A stretch of DNA of 64,000 bases from Onchocerca volvulus (taxonomy: Eukaryota > Nematoda > Chromadorea > Rhabditida > Onchocercidae): positions 466,032 through 530,031 of the forward strand of contig HG738141.1 of the NCBI GenBank assembly GCA_000499405.2. The letters are read 5' to 3'. Position 1 is the stretch's first letter. Every line of letters begins with the position of its first letter. The position numbers and the translations under genes are program-made. Shown piece after piece: positions 13,147 to 26,000 of this stretch. The notes beneath the pieces are model-generated. The model was not told the origin of the DNA. It did no database searches and saw nothing but the letters and a program-made list of their open reading frames with translations.

Positions 13147-16100
13147 ATCAATAAATTTTTTTTTGGTTTAATTATATTTATTTAAAAAATTGCTTCTGTA
13201 ATTAATATGATAATTTCTGTATTAAATTTAATATTTTTAAAATTATTTGTTTACATCCCTAATTAACTAATTAATATGATAATTAATCCCATGTTATATG
13301 AAGAAATATTTGAAATAATTAAAGAATAACTAGACGATATTTTATCCAGGTTTATAATTCATCCTATCAATTAATTTTTTTGATTAATTATCCTTTTGAT
13401 ACATAAGAATTAAAAAAACTACAAATTATGTGTAACAAATATTAGGAGACATATTTTATTGACTAAATATTGATCTGATTGAATTTAATTATCAAATCTT
13501 TCCAATTAATGTTCATTAATTTTAAAACAAAATTTTAAAAAATGCATGAATCACAATGGATTTTATAAATTTTTAAAATTTTTCAAAATTTGATTTGCAT
13601 ATTTGAATATTTTTCTTATTAAATCATTACTGTTGTTTCAAATTATTCATTCACCTTTTTTCAATTTCAATCTAATAAACATTGAACTGTAAAAGTAAAT
13701 ATTGATTGGTAATTATTGCACAGCAATTAATTAGCAATTCAGGTGAACAAACAGTAATGAAGTAAACAAAAAAGTTAAGGTAAATGAATGAACAACAACA
13801 AACATTTTATAAATGAATACTGAAATAAATAACGACAAGTAAATTAAGTAAATAAATAACAGAAACAATAAATAAACAACAATACTTTATAAATAGTAAA
13901 TAATTCTTCCTATTTCTTTGCAATTAATAGTTTAAATGCAGATTATTGCAAAATTTCATTATAATTTTAATTAAACTAATTAGGCAAATAATTGTTTGCT
14001 TTGAAAGATAACAATTTGTCGAATTATCCAAAAATTATCTCGAGAATGATTTCGAGAATACTCAAGTATTATCATTTTCTTCTTCCTCTTCAAGAATGAC
14101 AATTTTCTAGCATTCTTCACATTTACCTGGCTAATTTGATAATTCATTAATTAAAATCAAAATTACCTGCACCAATTATTTTGTCTTCGCTTTAATTTTT
14201 ATTTGTATAATTGTTGATAATCGATTAAACAAATTTTGGCAGATAAAATTATTAATTTATTTTTGTAGAACTAAATATATATAAAAAAATAATCAATAAT
14301 TAATATACGAATAAATATGTGAGAAACAATTAATAATTTATATATTAATTAATATCTAATAAGTAATCAGTATTTTTTTAGCAATTTGATGTGCAAGAAA
14401 AAATAATAATAATAATTTATGTAATTTGAAAAGAAAAAGGAAATTTTTTTAAAAGTAAAAAAAAAAAAGGAATGAAAGCAACAAAAAATATTATTCACAA
14501 AAAAAAAAATACATATATATTTGAAATTAAATTTGAATTAAAAAAAAATAAAAATGAAACATGCGCAACCTTTTTTTGATCACTAAATTTTTCTTTTCTT
14601 TTAATCGAAAATTTTTTTTATTTATTTTTTTCAATTAAAATTTTATGTTTTTTTTTCAACTTCATTTTTCAACTTTTTTTTCACGGTCTAGCAAAATTTA
14701 ATGGTCTAAAAGCTTCAATTTATCGAACAACAAACTTTTTTTCTAAAAAAAATCATTTATCAAACAACAAATGACGTAAATAGAAAATATTTTTTTGGCT
14801 TATAGCTTAAAGTCAATTAAATCACAGAAGATATCATTTAAAAAAAATTAAAAATAAAATAAAAATTGGAAAATTCCCTAAAACTTAAAAATACAATTAT
14901 AAGTGGGAAAATTCAACATTATGCGAAAATATTTATGAATAATTTTAATTATTTACTTTAAATTTCTATTCTTTTAAATTTTTTTTCAATTCATTTCGCA
15001 CAAATGAAATTCATTCGGAAACATACGAAATAGATGAATGAATAGAAGAAAAGTTTAAGATAAACTTTAGAATTTTTCGCTGAAAAAGTTATTTTTAGCA
15101 AAAATTGTTTCAGTAAAAAAGAATCGAAAAAGTTTAAGATAAGTTATAAAATTATTTCTGCAAGGAAATAGAAAATAGTAAAAATTATTGAATTTTTTTT
15201 TTTTGTTACAAATAAAAGACAAAATTCATTTCAAATACAATTAATTTCAAGTAAATTTATTAAACTTATCATAATTTTCTAAAAGTAATCATTAAAAAAG
15301 AAGACAAATACGGGAAATAAAATGAAAAAATTGGGAAATTTTCATTGATAATAACAATTTCGACAAACATTAGAATAAATGAAAAGTTTATGAAAAACTT
15401 TGATGATATTAAAGTTGATAATCTTTGCTGATATTTTTCAATCAAAAAAAAAGGAAGAAATTCAAGAAGTAATTTGTAATTAATAAAAATATTCTAAAAA
15501 ATAAAGATTATAATTTTCTAAGAATTCCAATTTTTATTAAAATTTTTTAAAACCCTTATCGAAATAATAATTTTCTTTCTTTTTCTGTCACAACATAACT
15601 GAACAAAATTGTAAAATCGAAAAATGAGTACTTTTAAAAGCGAACAATTCAGTCAGGATAGAAATTTTTAAATTGAGGAAGTTTTTGTAAGAAAAAAAAA
15701 ATCGATATGAGTAAGTAATTTAAGTGAAATTTGTAAACAAGAAAGATAAACTTTAAATATTTAAAAATTGAAATAATATAATGACATAATAAATTAAAAT
15801 AATATGTAAAGAAATTAATTCACATTTTCTATTTCTCAACGTAATGATAAAGAATATAAATTATTGATTTTTGATTAAATCGATAATTTGCAATCAATAC
15901 ATGATTCTTTCCAATCACCAATGCTTAAATGATTGATCGTTTTTTTTTTCGATTGTAATTAATATAAAAGATCAGATAATATTTTTGCAAACGAAATTAA
16001 ATAATCCTTAATCAGCAATTTCTATTTCTGATTATTACTTGAAAATTTTTTTTTACCATTTTACTCATTTTCGTTATTTAAATAAAAATTGATTTTTTAA

Positions 16101-16686
16101 TTTTTTTTATTCAAATATAAATTATTCATTTTTATTTTTTCGGTTTTTCATCAGTTCAAAAAAAAAAAAAGAAAAAAACGATTTTTATTCGTTTATAATA
16201 AACAATTTTAATCTCTCTAGCAATTTTGCAATTGGGAATTTTCATTAATTAATTAAAAAGTTATTGGAAATCAATTAATAATTGAAAGATTATTCACAAT
16301 TTCAATCTGAATCAAACATCAAAACCATTAAAGACAAGAAAATGAGGAAAAAATATTTGTTGACAATCGAATGATGGAAAATATAAAAATGAAGGAAAAA
16401 ACAAAAAGAACTTTTTATTTTAAAAATTTCATAGTTCAAAAAAAATAGAAAGGAATGTGACAATTGAAAAACAAATAAGTTTATCAAAGTTGGCATTCTT
16501 ATTTCTCATTTCATACAAATACAACAAATTTTTAAACAAAAAATTAAATTTTGAAATTTTCAATAAATTTCAAATTTTTCTTCGAAATTTTTATTGAGTA
16601 ATTTTCTAATCGCTAAATTTTACAATTAATTAGGGAAAAAAGAGGAAGAAAAAAAAACGATTCATATATGTTTGATCAGTTTTTAA

Positions 16687-16815
16687 GATCAAACATCAAT
16701 TTTTCAAGCTTGAATTCAAATGACAATTTTTGTGATCAAACATCAATTTTTCAAACTTGAATTCAAATGACAATTTTTGTGATCAAACATCAATTTTTCA
16801 AACTTAAATTCAAAT
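16687..16815. repeat. 47-bp tandem repeat, 2.7 copies
   Basis: GATCAAACATCAATTTTTCA begins at 16687, 16734 and 16781, exactly 47 bp apart. The units are nearly identical (an AAGCTTGAATTC core becomes AAACTTGAATTC, then AAACTTAAATTC), so the expansion looks fairly recent. Confidence 0.9.
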
Positions 16816-18363
16816 GATGTTAATGGAATTAATAAAAAGAGAAAAAAAAATCAAATTATGAAATTTTTTTTTGAAATTTAAAAAAAAATTTCTTAGATTT
16901 ACCTTAGGAAACATTATTTCAATTAGTTTTTTCTTTTTTTTTTTTTTTTTTAAGCCCAGATTTATATTGGAACATAGCTATTTTTTAAAATTTAAAAGCT
17001 CTTAATCATTAAAAATAATTTGAAATATTTCGTTTATTTTATTACTAAATTCCAAATCGAAATATACTTTAGATTATTAATCGATAAGTTAAATAAATTA
17101 AAAATTGTACATTGTAATAAAAAAACTAAAATTTTAAAAGCAATTCAAATTCAATTTCACTTTCTGCAAAAATTTAATTTTTCCTAATTCTTAAAAATTT
17201 TTGTTAAAAATTAAAACGAAGCGTAACAAACATCAGTAGAAAGATAATAAGGGAAACAAATATGTATGACATTTAATATCTGATAATTAAATACTTAAAT
17301 TAAATGAATTCAAATATTGCTTACGAAAAGAAATATAAAAATGATAGATAAATGACTGAAAAAAATAGCATTTTCTATCAATTGATTTTGAAGAATAATT
17401 GTCCAAAATTTCATTTTATTTTTTAAAAATTTTATTAAAAATGAAACGAAACATAACATAATTGTAATTAAGATAATAAGAAGTTGAAAAAAAAAATATA
17501 TAACATACAACAAGCAATAATTAAATACTTAAATTGAATATATCCAAACTATTTTATCTTATGCAATAAGAAATAAAATAATAGGTAAATTTGATTATTT
17601 TATATTTAATACGCATCTAATATGCAAAAATTAAGTATTAAATTAAACATACTTGAATAGTTTTTATTTCAAAAAAAGAAAAAAAAACTACTTATCATTC
17701 ATGGAAAATTCATTTATCCAATTTTTTTTTAAATGGAATTTTCGACAAAAATCAAAAAATTTTTAGCCATTTCCGATATGTTAATGAGTTCCGAAGGAAA
17801 TTTTATATTGATTCATGCTTATTATATTTCCAGTCTAATATATTTTTGGGATATTTATAGGAAAAATATTGCTAATAAATACAATATATCGAATCGTTGC
17901 ATGTTAAAACATGTTGTTTATGTCATTTTTCTGAAATTAATTAAATCGAAAATGTAAGACTTCTTCTCGAAGCAGCAATTCAACCAACCATCGATCCTTG
18001 TAGTTACTTAAAAACCTAATTAATTAAACATAAATTAATCAATTTTAAGTTGAACGGGAGAAGAAATTCGTCTAAATAACATTTCTAAAGAGCATAAAAG
18101 TATAAAACATTTTATTTGCAATTTTAGCTTGTATAAGAAGCATTTAATCATTTGAAATTTGAAATAAACAAATTTATCGATCGTAAAAAAATTGAAAATT
18201 TTTAATTTTATTTCATTCAGTTTGAAAATGAGAGAATTTTCATGTCAAAAACAGCAACAGCAGTTTCAAATTAGTCTTTTTTTTTTTTTTTTTAAAAAAG
18301 CTTATAAAATATTAATTTATTAATTCCTGCCTAATCATTAATGAATTAATTTTATATTTTTGT

Positions 18364-18391
18364 TTAGGCTTAGGCTTAGGCTTAGGCTTAG
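18364..18391 (+). repeat. Interstitial telomere-type repeat, (TTAGGC)4 plus TTAG
   Basis: Four perfect head-to-tail TTAGGC units occupy 18364-18387, followed by a partial TTAG. TTAGGC is the telomere repeat of nematodes. The tract is flanked by ordinary AT-rich DNA on both sides, so it is internal and not a chromosome end in this assembly. Confidence 0.95.
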
Positions 18392-20744
18392 AAAAAAAAT
18401 CGATTTTTCGCATAATTCATCGAAAATTCTGTAACAGCAACAACATAATTTTGATTATTTCTTTTTTTTTTCCGATAATATATCATAAACATGCAAGAAT
18501 AAGAAATATTTTTGAAACTTTTAGAACAAAACATGAATGAATAAATTTTAAAAAATTAACATTTTAAAAAGAAATTTTAAAAAAAATTCTTTTTTTTAAT
18601 GGAATTTAAAAAAAATCAAAACAAAAATTGGCAAAAAAAAAAAAGTGGAATTCAAAGAAATTTTTTTGAAAACAAAGAATGAATAGAAAATGAAAAAGGA
18701 AAAAATTGTATTTTAAAAAAAAAAAACAATTTTGAAAGTTTGAAAAATAAAATTTAGATTTAAAAATAAATTGTACCGAAACATTTTTCTTTATAAAAGC
18801 AAAATGATTTATTACTTGGAAAGAATAAGAGCTCTTTTTTTATTCTCGCTAAATTTTTAATAAATTTTTGTAATCTTTGATTTTTGAAATTGTATTAAAA
18901 TGCACTGATAACATAACTGATATTATAAATCAATCGTTTTGGAAGATTGATATTTATCAATTATTGTGATAAGAAAAAATCACATTAACAACGTTATGAT
19001 ATAAGCAATCTTGATCATTTGATCGCAAAAAAAAATTGAATTGAAACTTGCGAAATTTTTAAAATTTGTCCAATTTTCAAAAAAAAAAAGAAAAAAAAAG
19101 GGAAGATTCTTTGAAGTGTCAGATTTCTAAACAAACATATCAAATTTTACTTATATCGAATTCTCTATGTTGTTTTTTTTTTTTGATCGAAAATAATCCT
19201 ATAAATAAATTAGTTTGTCATAAAATTATTGAAATATTCCGAATTTTCCTATTTTTGAACTGCTCCCTGTAAGGAAATTGATTAATCTGAATTATAAATT
19301 TACCAAGCAAAATTTGTTCAAATATTTTAAATTTTTGAAGTTTTGCAAAAAAAAAAAAATTATGTTTTCGAAAATAAATGAAAGCAACATAAGAGATTGA
19401 AAATTAAATGAATTGATTAGTTAAATAATTGTATTTTTTGTGATTCATAAATCTTGAAAAGAGACAAAAATATTAATTGAATCTTTAAATTAATTGATTC
19501 TTCTTATTGATTATTTTTTTTCTTTTTTTTTAATGTCAAATTTTATGATTTTATCAAAGATTTTATCATTTGTAGCCCCCTGATTTTTATCATTTAATCA
19601 CTCACGGCTTTATTAAAGAACAAAAAACAAAATGACATGAAATTTTTCTGATAGAAAATATATTTTTGTTATATATTATCATGATAAAAATATTATTAAA
19701 AATAAAAGATTATAAGTAATTAATTCTGATATGATAAGTTCAATAATTTCACACAAACTTTTTCATTCCTAGGAAAAAATTTTTGTTTCTTGATAAATTA
19801 ATGATTTGTTGCAGGAAAGAAAATTCATTAAGTAAATGAGTATAAGTTTCTGTAAGACAGAAAATTGTGGAGAGAAAAGCAGAAAATTAATACATTTTTG
19901 AATTTATAAAAATCATTTTAGATTAATTCAAAATAATTGCAATATTTAAACTGGAAAACAAAAAATCAGAATAAATTATTTGTAATAAAAAACCATTTTC
20001 GATATTTAAAATTTATTTTAATGTTTAAAAATCATCATAAAGTTAAGTTATAATGATAAAATATGTTATCATTTTTCATCCAAGAAAAAAAAGTTATAAT
20101 TTTAATTTAATTTAATTTAATCTACCAACTGGTATGTTAATAACGATCACTTCATTCCCTTTTTCATTTAATCCACTAATTAAATTATTTTGCTTCATAT
20201 CAGAAGTTTGAGAAAATTTTTGTTAATTTATCACGAATAATTTTAATTTAAAAACAAAATAGATGCATAAATTTACGGTATTTTTTAAATTATTGAAATG
20301 TTTTCCCATCATTTTACAACTTTTTTTTTGGATAAAACGAACGAAAAAGTACGCAATCAATTCGTTCAAATCACAGTTTTTATTTAAAAAAAAAGCATTA
20401 AAATTGATTATTGATCAAATGGAATTAATATCACATACTTAATATCAATTGCTATATTAAGAAATTACTTACTTAAAACTATACGTATTTTGCACTTTAT
20501 TTTAATAAAAATTGAAAACTTATATTTATATCAGAAATTTCAATAGTTTATACCATCACATGAAATATACTAATCGATGCAATGAAAAAAATGAAAAAAT
20601 TGATTATTTAATTTAAGAATTAAAAAATTAATATGAAAAAGATAATTACTGAATTCTTTGTTTGATTCGATAAAAATCATGAATTATAAGCTTTAATAAA
20701 TTCAATGAAAATTCGTTATTTTGATGCATGAAATTAAGTAATAA

Positions 20745-20876
20745 ATGAATGTATCCGGATCCGGAAATCTAAATGAAATGGTTCATTTATATCAGGAATT
20801 TTTTTCCGGTAACTTATTTGCAAATATCAATCAAGCAACTTCCGCAATTTTTATCATTTTTGAATGGCTAATATGA
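20745..20876 (+). CDS. Possible short exon or small ORF, unknown
   Basis: An ATG-led frame of 43 codons begins MNVSGSGNLNEMVHLYQEFF and is less biased than the surrounding AT-rich frames. A GTAACT donor-like site lies inside it after FFSG. No family is recognised and no partner exon was found, so it may be chance. The overlapping minus-strand frame at 20854-21054 is an equally unproven alternative. Confidence 0.15.
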   Translation: MNVSGSGNLNEMVHLYQEFFSGNLFANINQATSAIFIIFEWLI

Positions 20877-22524
20877 AATTACTGACAACGTATTTCAGTT
20901 TTAATGTGATTTGATGGGTACCGAATTGAGAAGAATTAATTTTAATTCGTTTTTCTAGCAATTTAAATTCCGATAAAAAATTTTTAATTATAGCTAATAT
21001 CAAATGCGATAAAACAATTCGATGTGATAATTCTGTCGTCGTTTTCTTTGACATTTAAAAATACTTTTTCTTCGAAATTATCTAAAAATACTTGCAAAAG
21101 CAATCATCCAAATCTAATTCATTCTTTTCAATTAAATTTCCAGTTTTCATCAGCAAGTTTTGTTATTTTTCCCACATCTTTGATTTTCAATTTAACTTTT
21201 TTCCCTTCCCTTTTTAATAATTAATTTTAATTAATTTCCCCTGAGTTTTTAATTACCAAATTTAAAGTGCTGAATTCTTCAATTTTTCATAATTTATTTT
21301 AATTAGCTGTTCTCTGAGTTCCTAATTACTAAATTTAATTTGTTGAATTTTTCAACTTTTCTTTTAAATTTTTCATTTTTAGGACTAATGCTAACTTGGA
21401 TAGCTTTAATAATGTGACAACATCAATCGATATTATTTAATTATTTACAATTTACTTTGAGTCTTAAGACATTATAAGATTTCATCCATTTCTATACTAT
21501 TCCTCATTTCATGCTCATATATTTTGCACGGGAATTATCTTTTAGCCTAATTAACCATAATTAACACTTATTAGCAATTATTCCATCAATTTAAATCCTC
21601 AAATTCGAAAATTAAATTCTTCCGAATAATATCAGGAATCAAATCCAAATTCAAATTACAATTTGGCGGTTAAATTTCAGGTTCCGAAGCGTTATAATTT
21701 AGCATGGTAAATAAATCGAATTTAAGCGCAAATTTTCAAATCAAACGAATGAGCAAACTTTTTTTTTTGCATATCAATTGATCAGATTACTTTTGTAACC
21801 AAAATATGCCCGCAATCAATCAATAATCGATACTAAATTAGTTTAACAACAAAAAAATGACTCCTTTATTGCATCACTAATCAATAGTGAATAAAAAAAG
21901 AATTTAACGATAAAATATTTCTCAACTAATCGATAAATCAATACTAAGTACTTTTCCAGTCGATCGATAATTGACGTGGCACTGGCACATTTCCAATATT
22001 CATCCTGCATGTCTCATATTTCTTTCATCCCATGCCAACAGTGTTATTTCATCATTTCTCTCACTCTCTGTTATATTAAATGAAAGCGAAATGTCTCATT
22101 TCGTTCATAAAAGATATCTTTCGACTCATTTGTTGACAGATTTGATCGATTTTTTATTGTTAAATTTTGCTAAAACTTTTTTTTGTCAACAAATTTTTCT
22201 AATATTTCGATTATAAAATTTAAATTCGAATTGGTAATTGGAATATCAATTCGAATCTTCAGGTAGATGAAGCAGTCCAATTCGAATTAATAGGTAAGTT
22301 ATCATTACTATTGCTTATGTAAACAAATTTCCGCATATTGAAAAATTTCGATTTTAGACTTTAAATTCAAATTTGAACATAAATTTGAAATTTCTCCTGC
22401 AAATTAGGATTTTGATAGCATATAATGCTAATGTTGCTATTTACCTGAAAAGCTAAGATGAATGATAGTAGTAGGAAAAAACTAACCAATGAAAAGGCAG
22501 GAATATATATATATATTCGATTAT

Positions 22525-22715
22525 TTGTGGGAAAACAGCAACAATAAATGGGGAAATTTCGAGTAATCGCGGGAAAAAAAAGTAATAGCGGGGGGAAAAA
22601 TTTGAAAAAGAAAAAGGGATATTCGACGGAAAAAAAAAAAACGAAAAAAATGAAAAAAGGGATAGCGGGAAAATAAATTTTAGCCGTGGGAAAAAAAGGA
22701 AAAAGGGATATATGG
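22525..22715. promoter_or_regulatory. Polypurine tract with E2F-like GCGGGAAA motifs
   Basis: For about 190 bp the plus strand is almost all A and G, broken by G runs. GCGGGAAA occurs at 22569 and 22665, with the related GCGGGGGGAAA at 22588; GCGGGAAA is the core of the E2F/DP consensus. The tract lies 340-530 bp upstream of the first proposed codon of the ATF7IP-like gene, so a promoter role is possible but inferred. Confidence 0.35.
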
Positions 22716-23051
22716 TAAAAGAAACGAAAATTTATCCGATTAAAAAAAGAAAAAAATGTATTATTATGGTAATATGGCATCAGTCGTTTAAGTGTGAAGT
22801 ATTTTACCGTAATGCCGGGGTTCTGTCTTCACAGAATAGTACCGTAGTTGATAGATTTTATTATAGAATGATCATAATTTCAGAATTTAAACATAGATTT
22901 GTTCGGTTTTCAATTCCGTTGTTTTTTTTTTTTTTTTTTTTTGTCTTGATTCAAAACAAAATGCTTATCGTTAAACATAAATCAGTTTAAATTTTGTTTT
23001 AAAAAGTTTATAATTTTGCGGCACAATTTTGATGATAATTTTGCTATAGAT

Positions 23052-26000
23052 ATGGAAAAGGTTGAATCAGTCCGAAAAAATGGATCAAAACAGAAAGATC
23101 GCCGAAAACGTGTGGTAACGAAAAATGAATTGAAAAGGGTTGGTAAAATAATTTTACATTCGTGTCAATTTTTTTATAAAAGGCATAAGACATCTTTTCT
23201 TGTTTTATTTGCTTATTTCAGTTAGGTTTCATTAAGTCAAATTAAATTAATTTAAATTAAGTTTGTATTATACGCAAATGTAAATAGATTTTACTGATCA
23301 TACAGTTATATAAATTAGGGTAAATTTGCAAACTGTAGTTTTACTTGTCGATTACCTATATCTACCTAATTTTTGTATATCTGTAAATAGAGTTTCATGT
23401 ATAGGATGCGTGTATTACGAAATTTCTTTGATATTTTTCGGATACGTGTATAAACGATGTTGGGTATAATTTTGCATTTCAAGGAAATTTTACTTAATAT
23501 TATTTAACAAGTGATTATTCCCGAAATATGAATTCTTTAATATAGGCGTTATGAAATTTCCTTTTACTTTTAATTTTTAAAATAGTTTCGCAGCACAAAA
23601 GCAAAAAAAAAAAAACCTTTTTTAGTGCGAAAAAAAAGTCTTGTATTGATTTTATTTCAGATTTTAACGTATTATATATCGCATCTGCCGTGTGTTGTTG
23701 AAACTTGTAAAGTGGAGAAACGTGAATTAAATTCATTGATTAAAAATCTTCAAGAAGAAATTCATGCTAAGGTAAGCTAAGAACTATTTTAAATCTCTCT
23801 GATTTGATTTCTCAATATGTAAAAGTTTGTTCCAAAGAATTTTAAAAGATACCAAATTTACTCGAAGGAATGCCGAAGCGAATAGTTCATAATTTTGGAA
23901 AAGCGATGGCGGATTTTAATTCTTAATCTCTTGAAATGATTAAATTTGAATCATAATGTATTGTTAAACTCGAAGTTATTTTTAAATTAAAGGATGCATC
24001 AATTAAAATTTTGCGTGAAAATTTATCAGCTATGCGACTTGCGATTCGAGAGTTCAGTTGTTTTATCGCCAGCAACTATCCTGGAACTGCGGTAAATCTG
24101 TTCATTTAAAATATATTTCTTTTTTGATTGTTATTACTAATCATTCAAAGATTTGTTGATTTAATGCTATCATAGTGTGATCAAGATCAAATGTTAGCTT
24201 GCTTACAATGAAAATTAAAATATGCTGTCATCTGTTTTTGCAAAATACCTCATTGGATTTTATGATTAGCACATGTATGCCCAATGGTCATGTCCTAAGA
24301 TTTTCATGATCATGCTCTTAGAATTTATTCTTAATACCAGAACTTCTAAAATGGCTAACCTACGACATGGATAGATCTGTTTGATTATTCTAATTCATAT
24401 TTGATCGATTGATATATCTCTGCAGTTGTTTGATAAGGGTTGAAAGTAAAGTAAGCAGTAATCCTCTACTATGATAATCATGAAGATTGTATAGTTCATT
24501 TTATTTCACCAGCAATTAACATTGTAGATTGCGACAAAAGCTCAGGCATGGGAAAAGCGTTGGAAAACAGAAGATGAAAAAGGATTATGGAATAGTGCAA
24601 GCTCACCGAAAATACCACCAGCAGTATGTCGTGATTTATCACAAACTAAACCGAATACATCATTTATTGCAAGCACTTCCACTGCCAATAGCATGCAGTC
24701 TGAGAAGGCACATTTTGTTTCACCGCAGCAAAATAATATCTTCCATGAATTTGCTCGGAAGAACGGTTAGTTCAATTTTTTTTTTGGGTATAAGTAAGAC
24801 AAATAGAATAAAATGATTAAAATTCGAACAAAATATTAAATAGGAAAATAAGTAAAATATGAACAAAAATAAAAGAATAGAAAAAAGAAATGAAGGAGAC
24901 TATTTTCTAAATAATTTTTAAACAATTGTTTTTAAATATTTAAATAATCCGATATTTGCTTAATGATGTTGAGATAGATGGAAGAAAATCAACATTCATG
25001 TTTTCTCCACTTTTTTTCTAATAAAGTATTTTATTTGGATATTCGGGACAACAAATTTTGGAAATTGTTGAAAAATTGAACTTTTACTTTAGCTTTTTGC
25101 TTTTTTATGTATCATTAATGCAAAAAATATAGATCTTTTTATATATGTCATTATATATCACTGTGTTAGATCTGATTGATTTCAGCGATGCCGATATCAC
25201 GTTCAACTAATTCGAAAGTTTCACGTAAACCATCAAATTTGGAGCAGCTTCTTTTTCCCTCTCTTTTAGCTACAACTAATGCTGATAATTACTCAACTCC
25301 AGAAAGCCAAACAGCGGTAACGGCCCATGCTTTAATTACTGTAAACCAACCATTGAATCTGCCGATGTCATCGGATGCTAGCAACCATATTTTTACGCCA
25401 ACAAGTTCCCAGTATAAAACTATGCAGACAAACAATTCATCACAAGTAAATGAACAAGGTAGAGTTTTATTTTATTAACTGATATAATGGTATAATATTT
25501 TCCAGACTTTTATTAAAATCTTTTCCAGTGATTGTTCGTAAAATCCTATTTCGGACAGCATTATTCGTTTTGTTTGCTGGTTTTGACTGATAGTTTGAAT
25601 TTAATTTTGTTAATCTTAATGCATTTTTTTTTTCTTGAAAGAGATGGAAGGTAACAATGAATAAAAAGGATTGGTTGACCATAATAAAATATGTTTTTAA
25701 TTTTTTAGATGCTGTTCTAAACGAATTTAATAATAAGCTTGTTTGATTTGCTTTCATTAAATTTCGATTTTTCTTTTTTTCATTTTATCTCTTATAGATA
25801 TTTAATTGAGATTGGAATTCTTGTTTATTGGAGATGAGAAGAAGCTTAGTTAGAGATGACATTTTTTACAAAATTAACTCTGTCATATTTGCGCAAACAA
25901 TGATTAAGATAGGGAAATACATTTGAGTTGGAGGTCACATCATGCTAACATTTTATTCTCATGATGATATATGTAAATAAGCCGATAAATATAGACATAA

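Larger units (their letters stand above)
10125..22711. other. Gene-poor AT-rich intergenic region
   Basis: No exon with convincing protein character was found here on either strand. Open frames are short, rich in Phe, Ile, Lys and Asn, and run through A or T homopolymers. The region contains the tandem repeats at 10530, 11385, 13080 and 16687, the TTAGGC tract at 18364, and a short better-looking open stretch at 20745-20876. Confidence 0.6.

Noticed and set aside
22367..22780. 137-codon minus-strand frame rich in Phe and Ile
   Set aside because: It is the complement of the polypurine tract; composition explains the open frame.
24529..24816. Plus-strand frame containing ALPLPIACSL, resembling the ALPLPMACTL segment of the ATF7IP FN3 domain
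   Set aside because: It overlaps in another frame an exon (24528-24765) whose splice phases fit both neighbours, and it lies far upstream of the FN3-like exons. The match is taken as coincidence.
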